In this document: positions 6,350-13,786 of the stretch, in pieces
How the letters are laid out: each line of letters starts with the position of its first letter
How positions within the stretch are numbered: the first letter of the stretch is position 1
Source of the DNA: Fibrobacter sp.
GTDB taxonomy: Bacteria; Fibrobacterota; Fibrobacteria; Fibrobacterales; Fibrobacteraceae
Assembly: GCA_017959225.1 (NCBI GenBank)
Contig: JAGDBD010000121.1
Location: 1 to 35,283 of the forward strand
Length of the DNA: 35,283 nt
Direction: 5' to 3'
Program-made: the position numbers and the translations under genes
The notes under the pieces: model-generated
The model's input: only the letters and a program-made list of their open reading frames with translations
What the model was told of the DNA's origin: nothing
Database searches by the model: none

Positions 6350-7585
6350 TTACCAGATAAATTTTGAACCCGAAAGACGGCGCTTGATTTCTGCCATCAA
6401 AGCCACTTCTTCACTTTCCGTATCTGCAAGGAAGGTGACGCTAAAGCGGATAAAATGTCCGGCATCGTCCCAAGGCACTGTCGAAATCTGCTTTTCACGG
6501 ATAAGCCACTGGGAAAAATCTTCCGCTGTCTGGAAAGCTTCACCGCCTTCGATTCCTTTGGGCGCCTGGGTGTACAGGTAAAAACTTCCCTTCGGCTTGG
6601 TAACTTTGAATCCGACTTCGGAAAGGGTTTTCACAAGCAGGTCGTGGCGACGGGAATATTTTTCGACAGTCTTTTCCGTAATGGACGGAGTCGAAAGGGC
6701 CTCTGCACCGGCAAGCTGAATCGCTTTGAACTGACCGGAATCGTTGTTATCCTTAACGCAAGCAAAGCCCTTCACCACTTTTTCGTTTCCAGCGACAAAA
6801 CCTAAGCGCCAACCGGTCATGTTAAAGGCTTTCGAAAGGGACTGGATTTCTACACCGACTTCTTTTGCGCCTGGAACAGAAAGGAAACTCAAAGGAGCAT
6901 AGCCGTCAAATGTGAGAGCCGCATAAGCCGCATCCGAAATCACGATGATTTCATTTTTCTTCGCAAAGTCGATGACCTTTTTGAAGAATTCCGGCGTGGC
7001 CACTGCACCCGTGGGATTGTTCGGATAGTTGATGTAAAGGAGCTTTGCACGTTTTGCAATATCTGCCGGAACCGAGTCCAAATCCGGAAGGAAATCATTT
7101 TCCTTGAGCAGCGGAAGGCTATAAACTTCTCCACCCAAAAAACGCGTCATGGTGGCAAGGACTCCGTACCCAGGAACGGTCACAATGGCAACATCTCCCG
7201 GATTGATAAAGGCCTGCGGAATCATGGCGAGGGCTGGTTTCGATCCGATGCTATGGCAGATTTCGTTCTGCGGGTCCAAGTCCTTGACTCCAAAAACACG
7301 GTCCATGTAATTTGCAGCCGCTTCTTGGAACGGCAAGATTCCGTTGTCGGAATATCCGCGGTTTTCCCGTTTTTGGGCTTCGGCGTAAAGGCGTTCCACA
7401 ACGACTTTATCCGCCATCCAATCCGGTTCGCCAACGCCCATGTCAATGATGGGTGTTTCCGGATGATCTTTTTCCGCTTGACGGCGAGCACGCTTGATTT
7501 TTTCGAACTTGTAAAGGACTGTGCCCTTGCCAAAAGAGCTTCCACCGATGCGGTCCGCAAAGAGATTTTGAATGTAGTCAGACAT
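6350..7585 (-). CDS. dapL: LL-diaminopimelate aminotransferase
   Basis: This 411-residue PLP enzyme converts tetrahydrodipicolinate and glutamate directly to LL-diaminopimelate, a short route to meso-DAP for peptidoglycan and lysine. Family signs are MGVGEPDWMAD, GYSDNGI, the YPNNPTG substrate/PLP loop, DAAYAAL and the PLP lysine in SLSKAFNMTGWR. Fold-type-I aminotransferases share much of this; GEPDW-MAD and YSDNGI point to DapL. The start at 7585 has a GGAG site upstream and begins MSDYIQNLFADR; a longer frame adds 15 non-family residues. It is convergent with the thioredoxin gene and has no other lysine-pathway gene beside it. Confidence 0.9.
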   Translation of the reverse strand: MSDYIQNLFADRIGGSSFGKGTVLYKFEKIKRARRQAEKDHPETPIIDMGVGEPDWMADKVVVERLYAEAQKRENRGYSDNGILPFQEAAANYMDRVFGVKDLDPQNEICHSIGSKPALAMIPQAFINPGDVAIVTVPGYGVLATMTRFLGGEVYSLPLLKENDFLPDLDSVPADIAKRAKLLYINYPNNPTGAVATPEFFKKVIDFAKKNEIIVISDAAYAALTFDGYAPLSFLSVPGAKEVGVEIQSLSKAFNMTGWRLGFVAGNEKVVKGFACVKDNNDSGQFKAIQLAGAEALSTPSITEKTVEKYSRRHDLLVKTLSEVGFKVTKPKGSFYLYTQAPKGIEGGEAFQTAEDFSQWLIREKQISTVPWDDAGHFIRFSVTFLADTESEEVALMAEIKRRLSGSKFIW

Positions 7586-7760
7586 TTTTTCTCCAGTGTT
7601 AAAATTTTCATAAAAAAATTTAGAAGTCAAAAAAAATGCCCTTCAAATTTTCAAGTCCGACCATTTGTCCTAGTCCGTGCAATTTGGCGATGTAAGCGGA
7701 AAATCACGACATATTTGTCACAAACGTTTTTTGAGTCTCTGAATTGCAAAACATGACCAC

Positions 7761-7788
7761 AAAAAAAAGCCCGCCACACAGGCGAGCT
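7761..7788 (-). terminator. Terminator of the YfgM-like TPR gene
   Basis: An 8-bp stem (7768-7775 with 7781-7788) is followed on the minus strand by eight Ts. One pair is G-U only when read on the minus strand (it would be a C-A mismatch on plus), which confirms the direction. Confidence 0.82.
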
Positions 7789-7811
7789 TTAAACTTCAGA
7801 ACCGAAAAGGA

Positions 7812-8525
7812 TTAGAGCGTTGCGATCAGCTTCTTGGCGCGGTCGCTGTAAAGCTGATTGTCGCCGTACTTCTTGAGAAGCTTTTCGGCAGTGGCTTTCG
7901 CCTTGTCCGGATAACCCATCTGGTTGTAAACGAGGGAGAGCTTCCAAAGAGCGTCGGCAACGGTCGGAACCTGGTCTGCCGGTTCAACCTTTTCGTAACG
8001 GTCTTCGAGGTCGCCGGTGCGCTTTCCAAATTCGGAAATGAACTTTTCAAGCAGGTTCACTGCTGCAGCGTAATCTTTCTGTTCAATGGCCACTGCGGCC
8101 TGACCGTGGAGAGCGCCACCGCGTACAAGCGGAAGACTTCCAGCGTTGTCCAAAGCCTTCTGGAAAAGGATTGCAGCCTTGTCGAATTCACCGTTCTGGA
8201 AGTAAATGTTACCAGCGAGAAGGGATGCCTTGGCAAGGGTTTCGCCCTTGAGCTGCTTCGAAACGATCAGTTCTTCGTAGGCAGCGAGAGCGCTGTCCTT
8301 TTTACCCGTGTATTCATAAGCAAGGGCCGGTCCGAGAAGTTCCGCCTGAGCCGCATCGGCCTTGTTCTTAGAACCCTGGAAGTGCACGATCGCAATCACG
8401 ACGATAATGACGATGAGAAGAATTCCCCCCACCTTCACTCCGTGCTGGATAAAAAATTCCTTCATATCAGATCCGGAAGCGGAATTCCCCGCGTTCGGCA
8501 TATTATTCGGCATATTGTTGGCCAT
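7812..8525 (-). CDS. YfgM-like TPR membrane protein
   Basis: This 237-residue protein has an Asn/Met/Pro-rich N-terminus, one membrane helix (about residues 31-48, GGILLIVIIVVIAIV) and a C-terminal region of TPR-like helical pairs, such as LAGNIYFQNGEFDKAAILFQKAL. The layout matches the YfgM/TPR_21 family, whose E. coli member associates with the SecYEG translocon and periplasmic chaperones. The chosen start (8525) has AAGGA upstream. The frame stays open to 8744, but that part runs antisense through the tRNA-Thr gene and its terminator. It is divergent from tRNA-Thr and has a clear terminator downstream. Confidence 0.82.
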   Translation of the reverse strand: MANNMPNNMPNAGNSASGSDMKEFFIQHGVKVGGILLIVIIVVIAIVHFQGSKNKADAAQAELLGPALAYEYTGKKDSALAAYEELIVSKQLKGETLAKASLLAGNIYFQNGEFDKAAILFQKALDNAGSLPLVRGGALHGQAAVAIEQKDYAAAVNLLEKFISEFGKRTGDLEDRYEKVEPADQVPTVADALWKLSLVYNQMGYPDKAKATAEKLLKKYGDNQLYSDRAKKLIATL

Positions 8526-8537
8526 AATTTTAGGTCC

Positions 8538-8565
8538 TTGAAAAAAATTTTGAAATAAATATAGA
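8538..8565 (+). promoter_or_regulatory. Possible promoter of tRNA-Thr
   Basis: TTGAAA (8538-8543) and TATAGA (8560-8565) are 16 nt apart. The predicted start is about 30 nt before the tRNA. A TACATT box at 8585-8590 is an alternative -10 but lacks a good -35. Confidence 0.4.
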
Positions 8566-8602
8566 AATTTTTCAAAAAGTTTGTTACATTTGTGCGCGTC
8601 AT

Positions 8603-8675
8603 GCCACTCTAGCTCAGCTGGTAGAGCAGCTGATTCGTAATCAGCAGGTCGGCAGTTCAAATCTGCTGGGTGGCT
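8603..8675 (+). tRNA. tRNA-Thr (anticodon CGT)
   Basis: The 73-nt cloverleaf has the acceptor stem GCCACTC/GGGTGGC (one T-G pair), a D-arm with AGCTGGTA, and an anticodon stem GCTGA/TCAGC enclosing TTCGTAA (anticodon CGT, reading ACG). The T-arm is GGCAG/CTGCT with loop TTCAAAT. The discriminator is T and CCA is not encoded. Confidence 0.95.
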
Positions 8676-8679
8676 CTCC

Positions 8680-8714
8680 AAGAACCGGGTTCGTAAGAAC
8701 CCGGTTCTTTTTTT
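8680..8714 (+). terminator. Terminator of tRNA-Thr
   Basis: A perfect 13-bp stem (8680-8692 with 8697-8709) and GTAA tetraloop are followed by a run of Ts, five bases after the tRNA. Confidence 0.92.
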
Positions 8715-8868
8715 GTTCATGTCAAAAAAGGCGTTATAAAACACGTCCTCCCTTTTGAAGATTGATTCGCAAGAGTATGTGAAATCGTCAGCTTTGCAAA
8801 TCAGTTTTTTTAAGTACGTCTCTTTCCCAATTCGCCAATCCCGCCATAATTTTCTAAAATTGGCGCCT

Positions 8869-10617
8869 ATGAATCTCGAAGGCGCTATTATTGTTCAGAG
8901 CAACCTGGAAATTCTCGTCGAAGTGCACAATCCGCATTACATCGAAGCGAGAGACGCGATTGCTCCGTTTACCGAACTCGTGAAAAGTCCGGAACATTTA
9001 CATACATATCGAATTTCTCACCTTTCCTTGTGGAACGCTGCGTCAACAGGCCTTACCGCCGACGACGTACTTGCCCGTCTTGAATCCCAGAGCAAATATC
9101 CGATTCCGGAAACCGTCGTCACGGAAGTCAAAGATTACATGAGCCGCTACGGCATGCTCAAGCTTATCAAGAACGAAAAAGGCCTTTGCCTAGAGTCCAC
9201 CGATGTAGCTCTTTTTAAAGAAATCACCAAGCTTCCCAATGTCGCAGACTGCCTCATCGAATTTGAAGGCGAAGACAAAGCCTACGTAGATCCGAACAAG
9301 CGTGGCATTCTCAAAATATCGCTTACGCTGAACGGCTTCCCGGTCGAAGATATCGCCGGTTACGTAGCTGGCGACCCTCTTGATGTGGATTTTCGCAAGG
9401 AAACTTTGGCTGGTAAAAAACTTGCGCTCCGCAGCTACCAGAAAGAAGCTTCGGAAATTTTCTACGCGTCCGGTTCCGAAAAGGGCGGCTCCGGTGTGAT
9501 CGTTCTTCCTTGCGGTTCGGGTAAAACCGTGATCGGCATGGCGACGATGGTCCTCATGAAGACCCGCACCCTTATTTTGACGCCGAACATTTCCGCTGCA
9601 AGACAATGGATTCGTGAAATTCTCGACAAGACGACCCTCACCGCTGATCAGGTGAAGGAATATTCGGGCGACGTAAAGGAAATCGGCCCGGTTACCGTCG
9701 CAACGTACCAGATTTTGACGCAGCGCAAGCGTCTAAAAAAGACCGACGAAGAAATAGAAGAAGCAGAAGAAAACAAGAGCGATATCGATAAGCCGCTCGT
9801 AAACTTCCCGCTATTCAGCGAGCACAAGTGGGGACTCATGATTTATGACGAAGTCCACTTGCTCCCAGCTCCGGTGTTCCGCTTTAGCGCCGAAATGCAG
9901 GCCACAAGGCGTCTCGGACTTACGGCTACACTTGTCCGTGAAGACGGCAAGGAAACCGAAGTATTCTCTCTCATCGGCCCGAAAAAATTCGACCTTCCGT
10001 GGAAAGTGCTGGAATCCCAGGGTTGGATCGCTACCGCTGACTGTAGCGAAATCCGCGTCACGATGAATCCGGAACTCAAAATGAAGTACGCACTCGCCCA
10101 GAACCGCGATAAAATCAATATCGCCAGTACGAATGAGCAAAAGGATGACGTCGTCGAAAAACTGATCGCCCAGTACAACGAACCGGAAGACCGCATTCTG
10201 ATTATCGGCCAGTACATTGAACAGCTCACGAAACTTTCCGAAAAGCTGAACATTCCGCTGATCACCGGTAAAACGCCGAACAAGGAACGCGATAAGCTCT
10301 ATCTCGCTTTCCGCCGCGGTGAACTTCGCAATCTGATGGTTTCGAAAGTCGGAAACTTCGCCATCGACCTCCCGGATGCAAGCATCCTGATTCAGATTTC
10401 GGGAACTTTCGGCAGCCGTCAGGAAGAAGCTCAGCGTCTCGGACGCGTTCTCCGCCCAAAGGAAGACGGACGCCCGGCGCATTTCTTCTCTCTCGTCACC
10501 AAAGATTCGAAAGAACAGGAATTCGCCATGAACCGTCAGCTGTTCCTGACCGAACAGGGTTACGCATACAAGATCATGCATTATTCTGGCGGAGACATCG
10601 TCGCTGCCGGAGTATAA
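8869..10617 (+). CDS. XPB/Ssl2-type DNA helicase
   Basis: This 582-residue SF2 helicase of the bacterial XPB type is a 3'-5' DNA-unwinding ATPase linked to DNA repair. An N-terminal XPB-associated domain (1-180) is followed by RecA domain 1 with Walker A PCGSGKT (214-220) and DEVH (327-330). LGLTATLVREDG then holds the XPB RED motif (357-359), and RecA domain 2 ends with motif VI QRLGRVLRPK. All motifs look intact. An acidic insertion (about 293-310) precedes the DEVH box. The start at 8869 matches the family N-terminus; there is no Shine-Dalgarno, and TAAAAT sits 8 nt before the ATG, so a leaderless mRNA is possible. No Bax1-type nuclease lies beside it. Confidence 0.92.
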   Translation: MNLEGAIIVQSNLEILVEVHNPHYIEARDAIAPFTELVKSPEHLHTYRISHLSLWNAASTGLTADDVLARLESQSKYPIPETVVTEVKDYMSRYGMLKLIKNEKGLCLESTDVALFKEITKLPNVADCLIEFEGEDKAYVDPNKRGILKISLTLNGFPVEDIAGYVAGDPLDVDFRKETLAGKKLALRSYQKEASEIFYASGSEKGGSGVIVLPCGSGKTVIGMATMVLMKTRTLILTPNISAARQWIREILDKTTLTADQVKEYSGDVKEIGPVTVATYQILTQRKRLKKTDEEIEEAEENKSDIDKPLVNFPLFSEHKWGLMIYDEVHLLPAPVFRFSAEMQATRRLGLTATLVREDGKETEVFSLIGPKKFDLPWKVLESQGWIATADCSEIRVTMNPELKMKYALAQNRDKINIASTNEQKDDVVEKLIAQYNEPEDRILIIGQYIEQLTKLSEKLNIPLITGKTPNKERDKLYLAFRRGELRNLMVSKVGNFAIDLPDASILIQISGTFGSRQEEAQRLGRVLRPKEDGRPAHFFSLVTKDSKEQEFAMNRQLFLTEQGYAYKIMHYSGGDIVAAGV

Positions 10618-10620
10618 AAG

Positions 10621-11985
10621 TTGCAGTTCTCTAAAAAATTCATTTTAGAGCCTCACTTTTTTGCGGTCCTTGCCGGGCTCGCTTTACCGATCGCCCTGCA
10701 GGACCTCGTTAAATTTTCCCTGTCCTTAGCCGACAACATTATGGTCGGCCGTCTTTCGGAAGCGGCCCTTGGGGCAGTGACCCTTGCAAGCCAGCCCTTC
10801 TTCATTTTTTCGATGCTTTCCTTTGGAATCGCTAGCGGTGGCGGCGTTCTTGTGGCGCAGTACTACGGCAAACACGATTCTTTAAGCATTCAGAAGATCG
10901 TTTCGATTACCATCAGCATTGGAATTCTCGTTTCTTTTTTGTTCGGACTTGGAACGACGCTATTCCCACGGCAAGTCATGCGGGTCTTTACCAATGTTCC
11001 GGAACTTGTCGAAATCGGAGCGAACTATTTACGGATCCAAGGGTTCGCCTATTTCTTCTACGGATTCAGCAATACGATGATCATGCTGATGCGTAGCACT
11101 CGCGAAGTCAAGGCGGGCCTGATTGTAAACCTGAGCGCATTTTTCTTGAATGTATTGTTGAACTGGGCGCTGATCTTTGGCCATTGGGGATTCCCCGCTT
11201 TAGGCGTCCAAGGCGCGGCCATTGGAACCGTTATCGCCCGAGCTGTCGAATGTTTGGCGTTGGTTGTCTATGTGCGTTTTATGGAACGGCACTTGCACTT
11301 CCGATTTAGAAAATTGTTCCACTTTGACATCACTCTTTTCAAGGATTTTTTGCACTACAGTATACCGGTCGTGGTGAACGAAACAGGTTGGTCCATTGGC
11401 GTTGCCATGCAATCCGTGATTCTCGGGCATTTGAATTCGACTATCGTCGCTGCGGCAAGCATTGTCGGAACGTTGCAACAAATGGGGCTCGTCTTTATTT
11501 TTGGCGTTGCGGGGGCGTCTGCTCCGATTATCGGGAACCTGCTCGGTTCAGGGAAAAACATGCAAGACGCCAAACGTTATGCAAATACGCTGATCCTTGC
11601 CGGGATCTTTGTCGGTACCATCATGGCCGGAAGTCTCTTCCTTTTCAGGGATTCCATTTTAACCCTTTACGCGATTCCAAGCGACACTCTTGCGCTTGCA
11701 AAAACATTCGTCTGCATTCAATGCATCATGATCCTGTTGCAATCCTATACGTCGCCTGCGGTCGTTGGAATTCTGCGTGCCGGTGGAGATACCACATTCA
11801 CATCCATCATCGACATCGGATCGCTTTGGGCATTTTCCATTCCCTTCGGCTATTTGGCAGGCTTTGAATGGGGATTCTCCTATGCCATGATTTTCTTGAT
11901 GCTTCGACTGGATGAAATCGTCAAATTCCCCATTTTACTCTGGAGAATCGAGAAAAAAGGCTGGATTCGGAATGTGACGCGTTAA
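10621..11985 (+). CDS. MATE family multidrug/metabolite exporter
   Basis: This 454-residue integral membrane protein has about 12 hydrophobic segments in two similar halves. MATE signs are the N-terminal PIALQDLVKFSLSLADNIMVG segment and the later internal repeat region around PVVVNETGWSIG. Such transporters export cationic drugs or metabolites using Na+ or H+. I infer a TTG start, because GGAG at 10609-10612 sits 8 nt upstream inside the end of the XPB gene and the next gene begins only 3 nt after the XPB stop. This arrangement points to translational coupling. The substrate cannot be told from sequence. Confidence 0.9.
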   Translation: MQFSKKFILEPHFFAVLAGLALPIALQDLVKFSLSLADNIMVGRLSEAALGAVTLASQPFFIFSMLSFGIASGGGVLVAQYYGKHDSLSIQKIVSITISIGILVSFLFGLGTTLFPRQVMRVFTNVPELVEIGANYLRIQGFAYFFYGFSNTMIMLMRSTREVKAGLIVNLSAFFLNVLLNWALIFGHWGFPALGVQGAAIGTVIARAVECLALVVYVRFMERHLHFRFRKLFHFDITLFKDFLHYSIPVVVNETGWSIGVAMQSVILGHLNSTIVAAASIVGTLQQMGLVFIFGVAGASAPIIGNLLGSGKNMQDAKRYANTLILAGIFVGTIMAGSLFLFRDSILTLYAIPSDTLALAKTFVCIQCIMILLQSYTSPAVVGILRAGGDTTFTSIIDIGSLWAFSIPFGYLAGFEWGFSYAMIFLMLRLDEIVKFPILLWRIEKKGWIRNVTR

Positions 11986-12034
11986 AAAGCGCCTAAAAAT
12001 TCCCCACAATCGAATAAAATTATATTTCATCAGT

Positions 12035-13774
12035 ATGGAAAATCCTCGTCAGATAATCAATTTGTTTTTAAGCAGCAAGCACAAACCGGAAGAGCTCAAA
12101 GGTGCGCTTTTCCGTGCTGCCGAAGCCGCAGAACAAGTCGGCATGACATACATGGAAGCCACTTTCCAGCTCGGCGAACATGCAAAGGAAGAAGGTCTTT
12201 CGGAAGATGATTCCGATGCCACCATCCGTCGCGCCTTCGCCGCCGACAAACGTTCCCGCGAACGAGACGTTTCTGCCGCAGAACAGACGAAGACGCCTCC
12301 GCAACAGCCGACTACCCAGACCATGCAAGCGATTCCTGCACAAGGCATGGCCACGCAGCCGATTATCGCCGGGGCTATTTCCTTGGAACAAGTCCTTGCC
12401 ATGGGACTCGATGCCCAGGCTCTGGAACTTTTGCAAAATCACCGCATCGATCCGGAAGCGCTGAACATTCCATGGCCAACTCCCGATTGGCGCTTGGATT
12501 TGGCAAAGCTTTTAAGTGCGCTTTTTAAGCCCGAAGAAACCATCGAATACAAAATGTCCAATACGCCGGAATCCACGGCGGTCCTCATTTCGGATTTCCT
12601 CGCCCAGGGCGACGGAATCAAAAAAGTGATGAAGACACTGGACGGACCGGACGGTGCACTCGTTTCCATCAATGCGACCCGCGGACCGGAAAGCGAAGAC
12701 GAATCCTTCCGCTACCGTTACGCCGTCGTAGACAATCCAAAAATCAGCCTTGCAAAACAGCTGGCCTATTACAAAGCTTTGAACCTGCCCTGCGCCGCTC
12801 TCGTCAGCACCGGTGCAAATTCCGTACAAGCTTGGATCAAAGTCAATGCAAAGACCCGCGAAGAATATGACGAACGCGTGGAATATCTCTTCAGAACGCT
12901 CGAAGAACAAGGCTTCCACGTAAATTCCAACGGACCGAATCCGACGATGATGGTCCGGCTTCCCGGCGTTCTCCGCAACGGCAAACAGCAATACTTGATC
13001 GGTCTCGACCAAGGCGCTAAAACCTTTGAAGATTGGCAAACCTGGGTAGAATTCTGCTTGGACGGCAAGCCTTTGATCGAACTTGCAAGCGATAGCGACG
13101 ACGCTCCCAAAAAAGATCGTCTGCTGATCGATGGCGTTCTCCAGACTGGCGAACTCATGCTCTTTACAGCACCGCCTAAAACCGGAAAATCCTTTGCGCT
13201 GATGGATCTTGCCCTTTCGCTTTCCCATGGCGAAGATTGGATGGGCCTTGTCACCCACAAAACCGATGTCCTCTTTGTGAATTTTGAAAGCACCCGTTCC
13301 GCTTTCCTAAACCGCCTTTTTACGGTAGCCGCTTCCCGTGGGCTAAACCCATCCATTCCGGGCTTTGGTTTTTTAACCCTGCGCGGACTTGCACAGTCTC
13401 CGCTAGAAATGGCGCAGTACATTGCCAAGCGAGTGAAAGGCGCTAAAAAGCTAGAAGATCACGACTACGGTGTGATTATCATCGATCCGATTTCCGCCAT
13501 TCTGCATAACCCGAAGGCGGTGCGAAGCAGCATGCCCCCGCAGCAATCGCTCCTTCTCATGATCGATACGATTATCGCCCTTACCGGGTCCGCAGTCATT
13601 ACGGCCACCAATCCGAATGAATTTTCGGAAATCGCCGACCATGCGGATTCCCTCATTTCACTTTCGCCCGTCGATGGTTGCCCGAACATGTACAACCTCA
13701 AAGGCTCTTTCCGCGAATTCCCCACGCTTCCTTCTCGCGATTGCAGCTGGCGTTATCCGCGTTTTATCGTCTAA
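12035..13774 (+). CDS. Primase-helicase-like fusion (PrimPol-like + RepA/AAA_25), primase site altered
   Basis: This 579-residue protein has three parts. The helical N-terminus (1-75, PEELKGALFRAAEAAEQVGM) resembles the PriCT-like segment of plasmid and phage primases. A PrimPol/RepB-like domain (about 190-330) follows, then a RecA-like ATPase of the RepA/AAA_25 type with intact Walker A APPKTGKS (379-386) and Walker B IIIDP (Asp484). In the primase domain the usual acidic motif (VExD) reads VVDNP (231-235). The SGG-x-S-x-H motif reads STGANSVQ (258-265), so Gln265 replaces the expected His, and the R-x-PG motif is kept (RLPG, 308-311). Priming activity is therefore doubtful while ATPase activity is likely. 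No phage or plasmid genes are near. The gene has no Shine-Dalgarno. Confidence 0.75.
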   Translation: MENPRQIINLFLSSKHKPEELKGALFRAAEAAEQVGMTYMEATFQLGEHAKEEGLSEDDSDATIRRAFAADKRSRERDVSAAEQTKTPPQQPTTQTMQAIPAQGMATQPIIAGAISLEQVLAMGLDAQALELLQNHRIDPEALNIPWPTPDWRLDLAKLLSALFKPEETIEYKMSNTPESTAVLISDFLAQGDGIKKVMKTLDGPDGALVSINATRGPESEDESFRYRYAVVDNPKISLAKQLAYYKALNLPCAALVSTGANSVQAWIKVNAKTREEYDERVEYLFRTLEEQGFHVNSNGPNPTMMVRLPGVLRNGKQQYLIGLDQGAKTFEDWQTWVEFCLDGKPLIELASDSDDAPKKDRLLIDGVLQTGELMLFTAPPKTGKSFALMDLALSLSHGEDWMGLVTHKTDVLFVNFESTRSAFLNRLFTVAASRGLNPSIPGFGFLTLRGLAQSPLEMAQYIAKRVKGAKKLEDHDYGVIIIDPISAILHNPKAVRSSMPPQQSLLLMIDTIIALTGSAVITATNPNEFSEIADHADSLISLSPVDGCPNMYNLKGSFREFPTLPSRDCSWRYPRFIV

Positions 13775-13786
13775 CCCCTATTACGT

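Noticed and set aside
8526..8744. N-terminal extension of the YfgM-like gene
   Set aside because: It would be translated antisense through tRNA-Thr and its terminator; the AAGGA-preceded ATG at 8525 is better.
8755..8868. N-terminal extension of the XPB helicase from a TTG
   Set aside because: The extra 38 residues do not resemble the XPB N-terminus, and no ribosome-binding site precedes the TTG.
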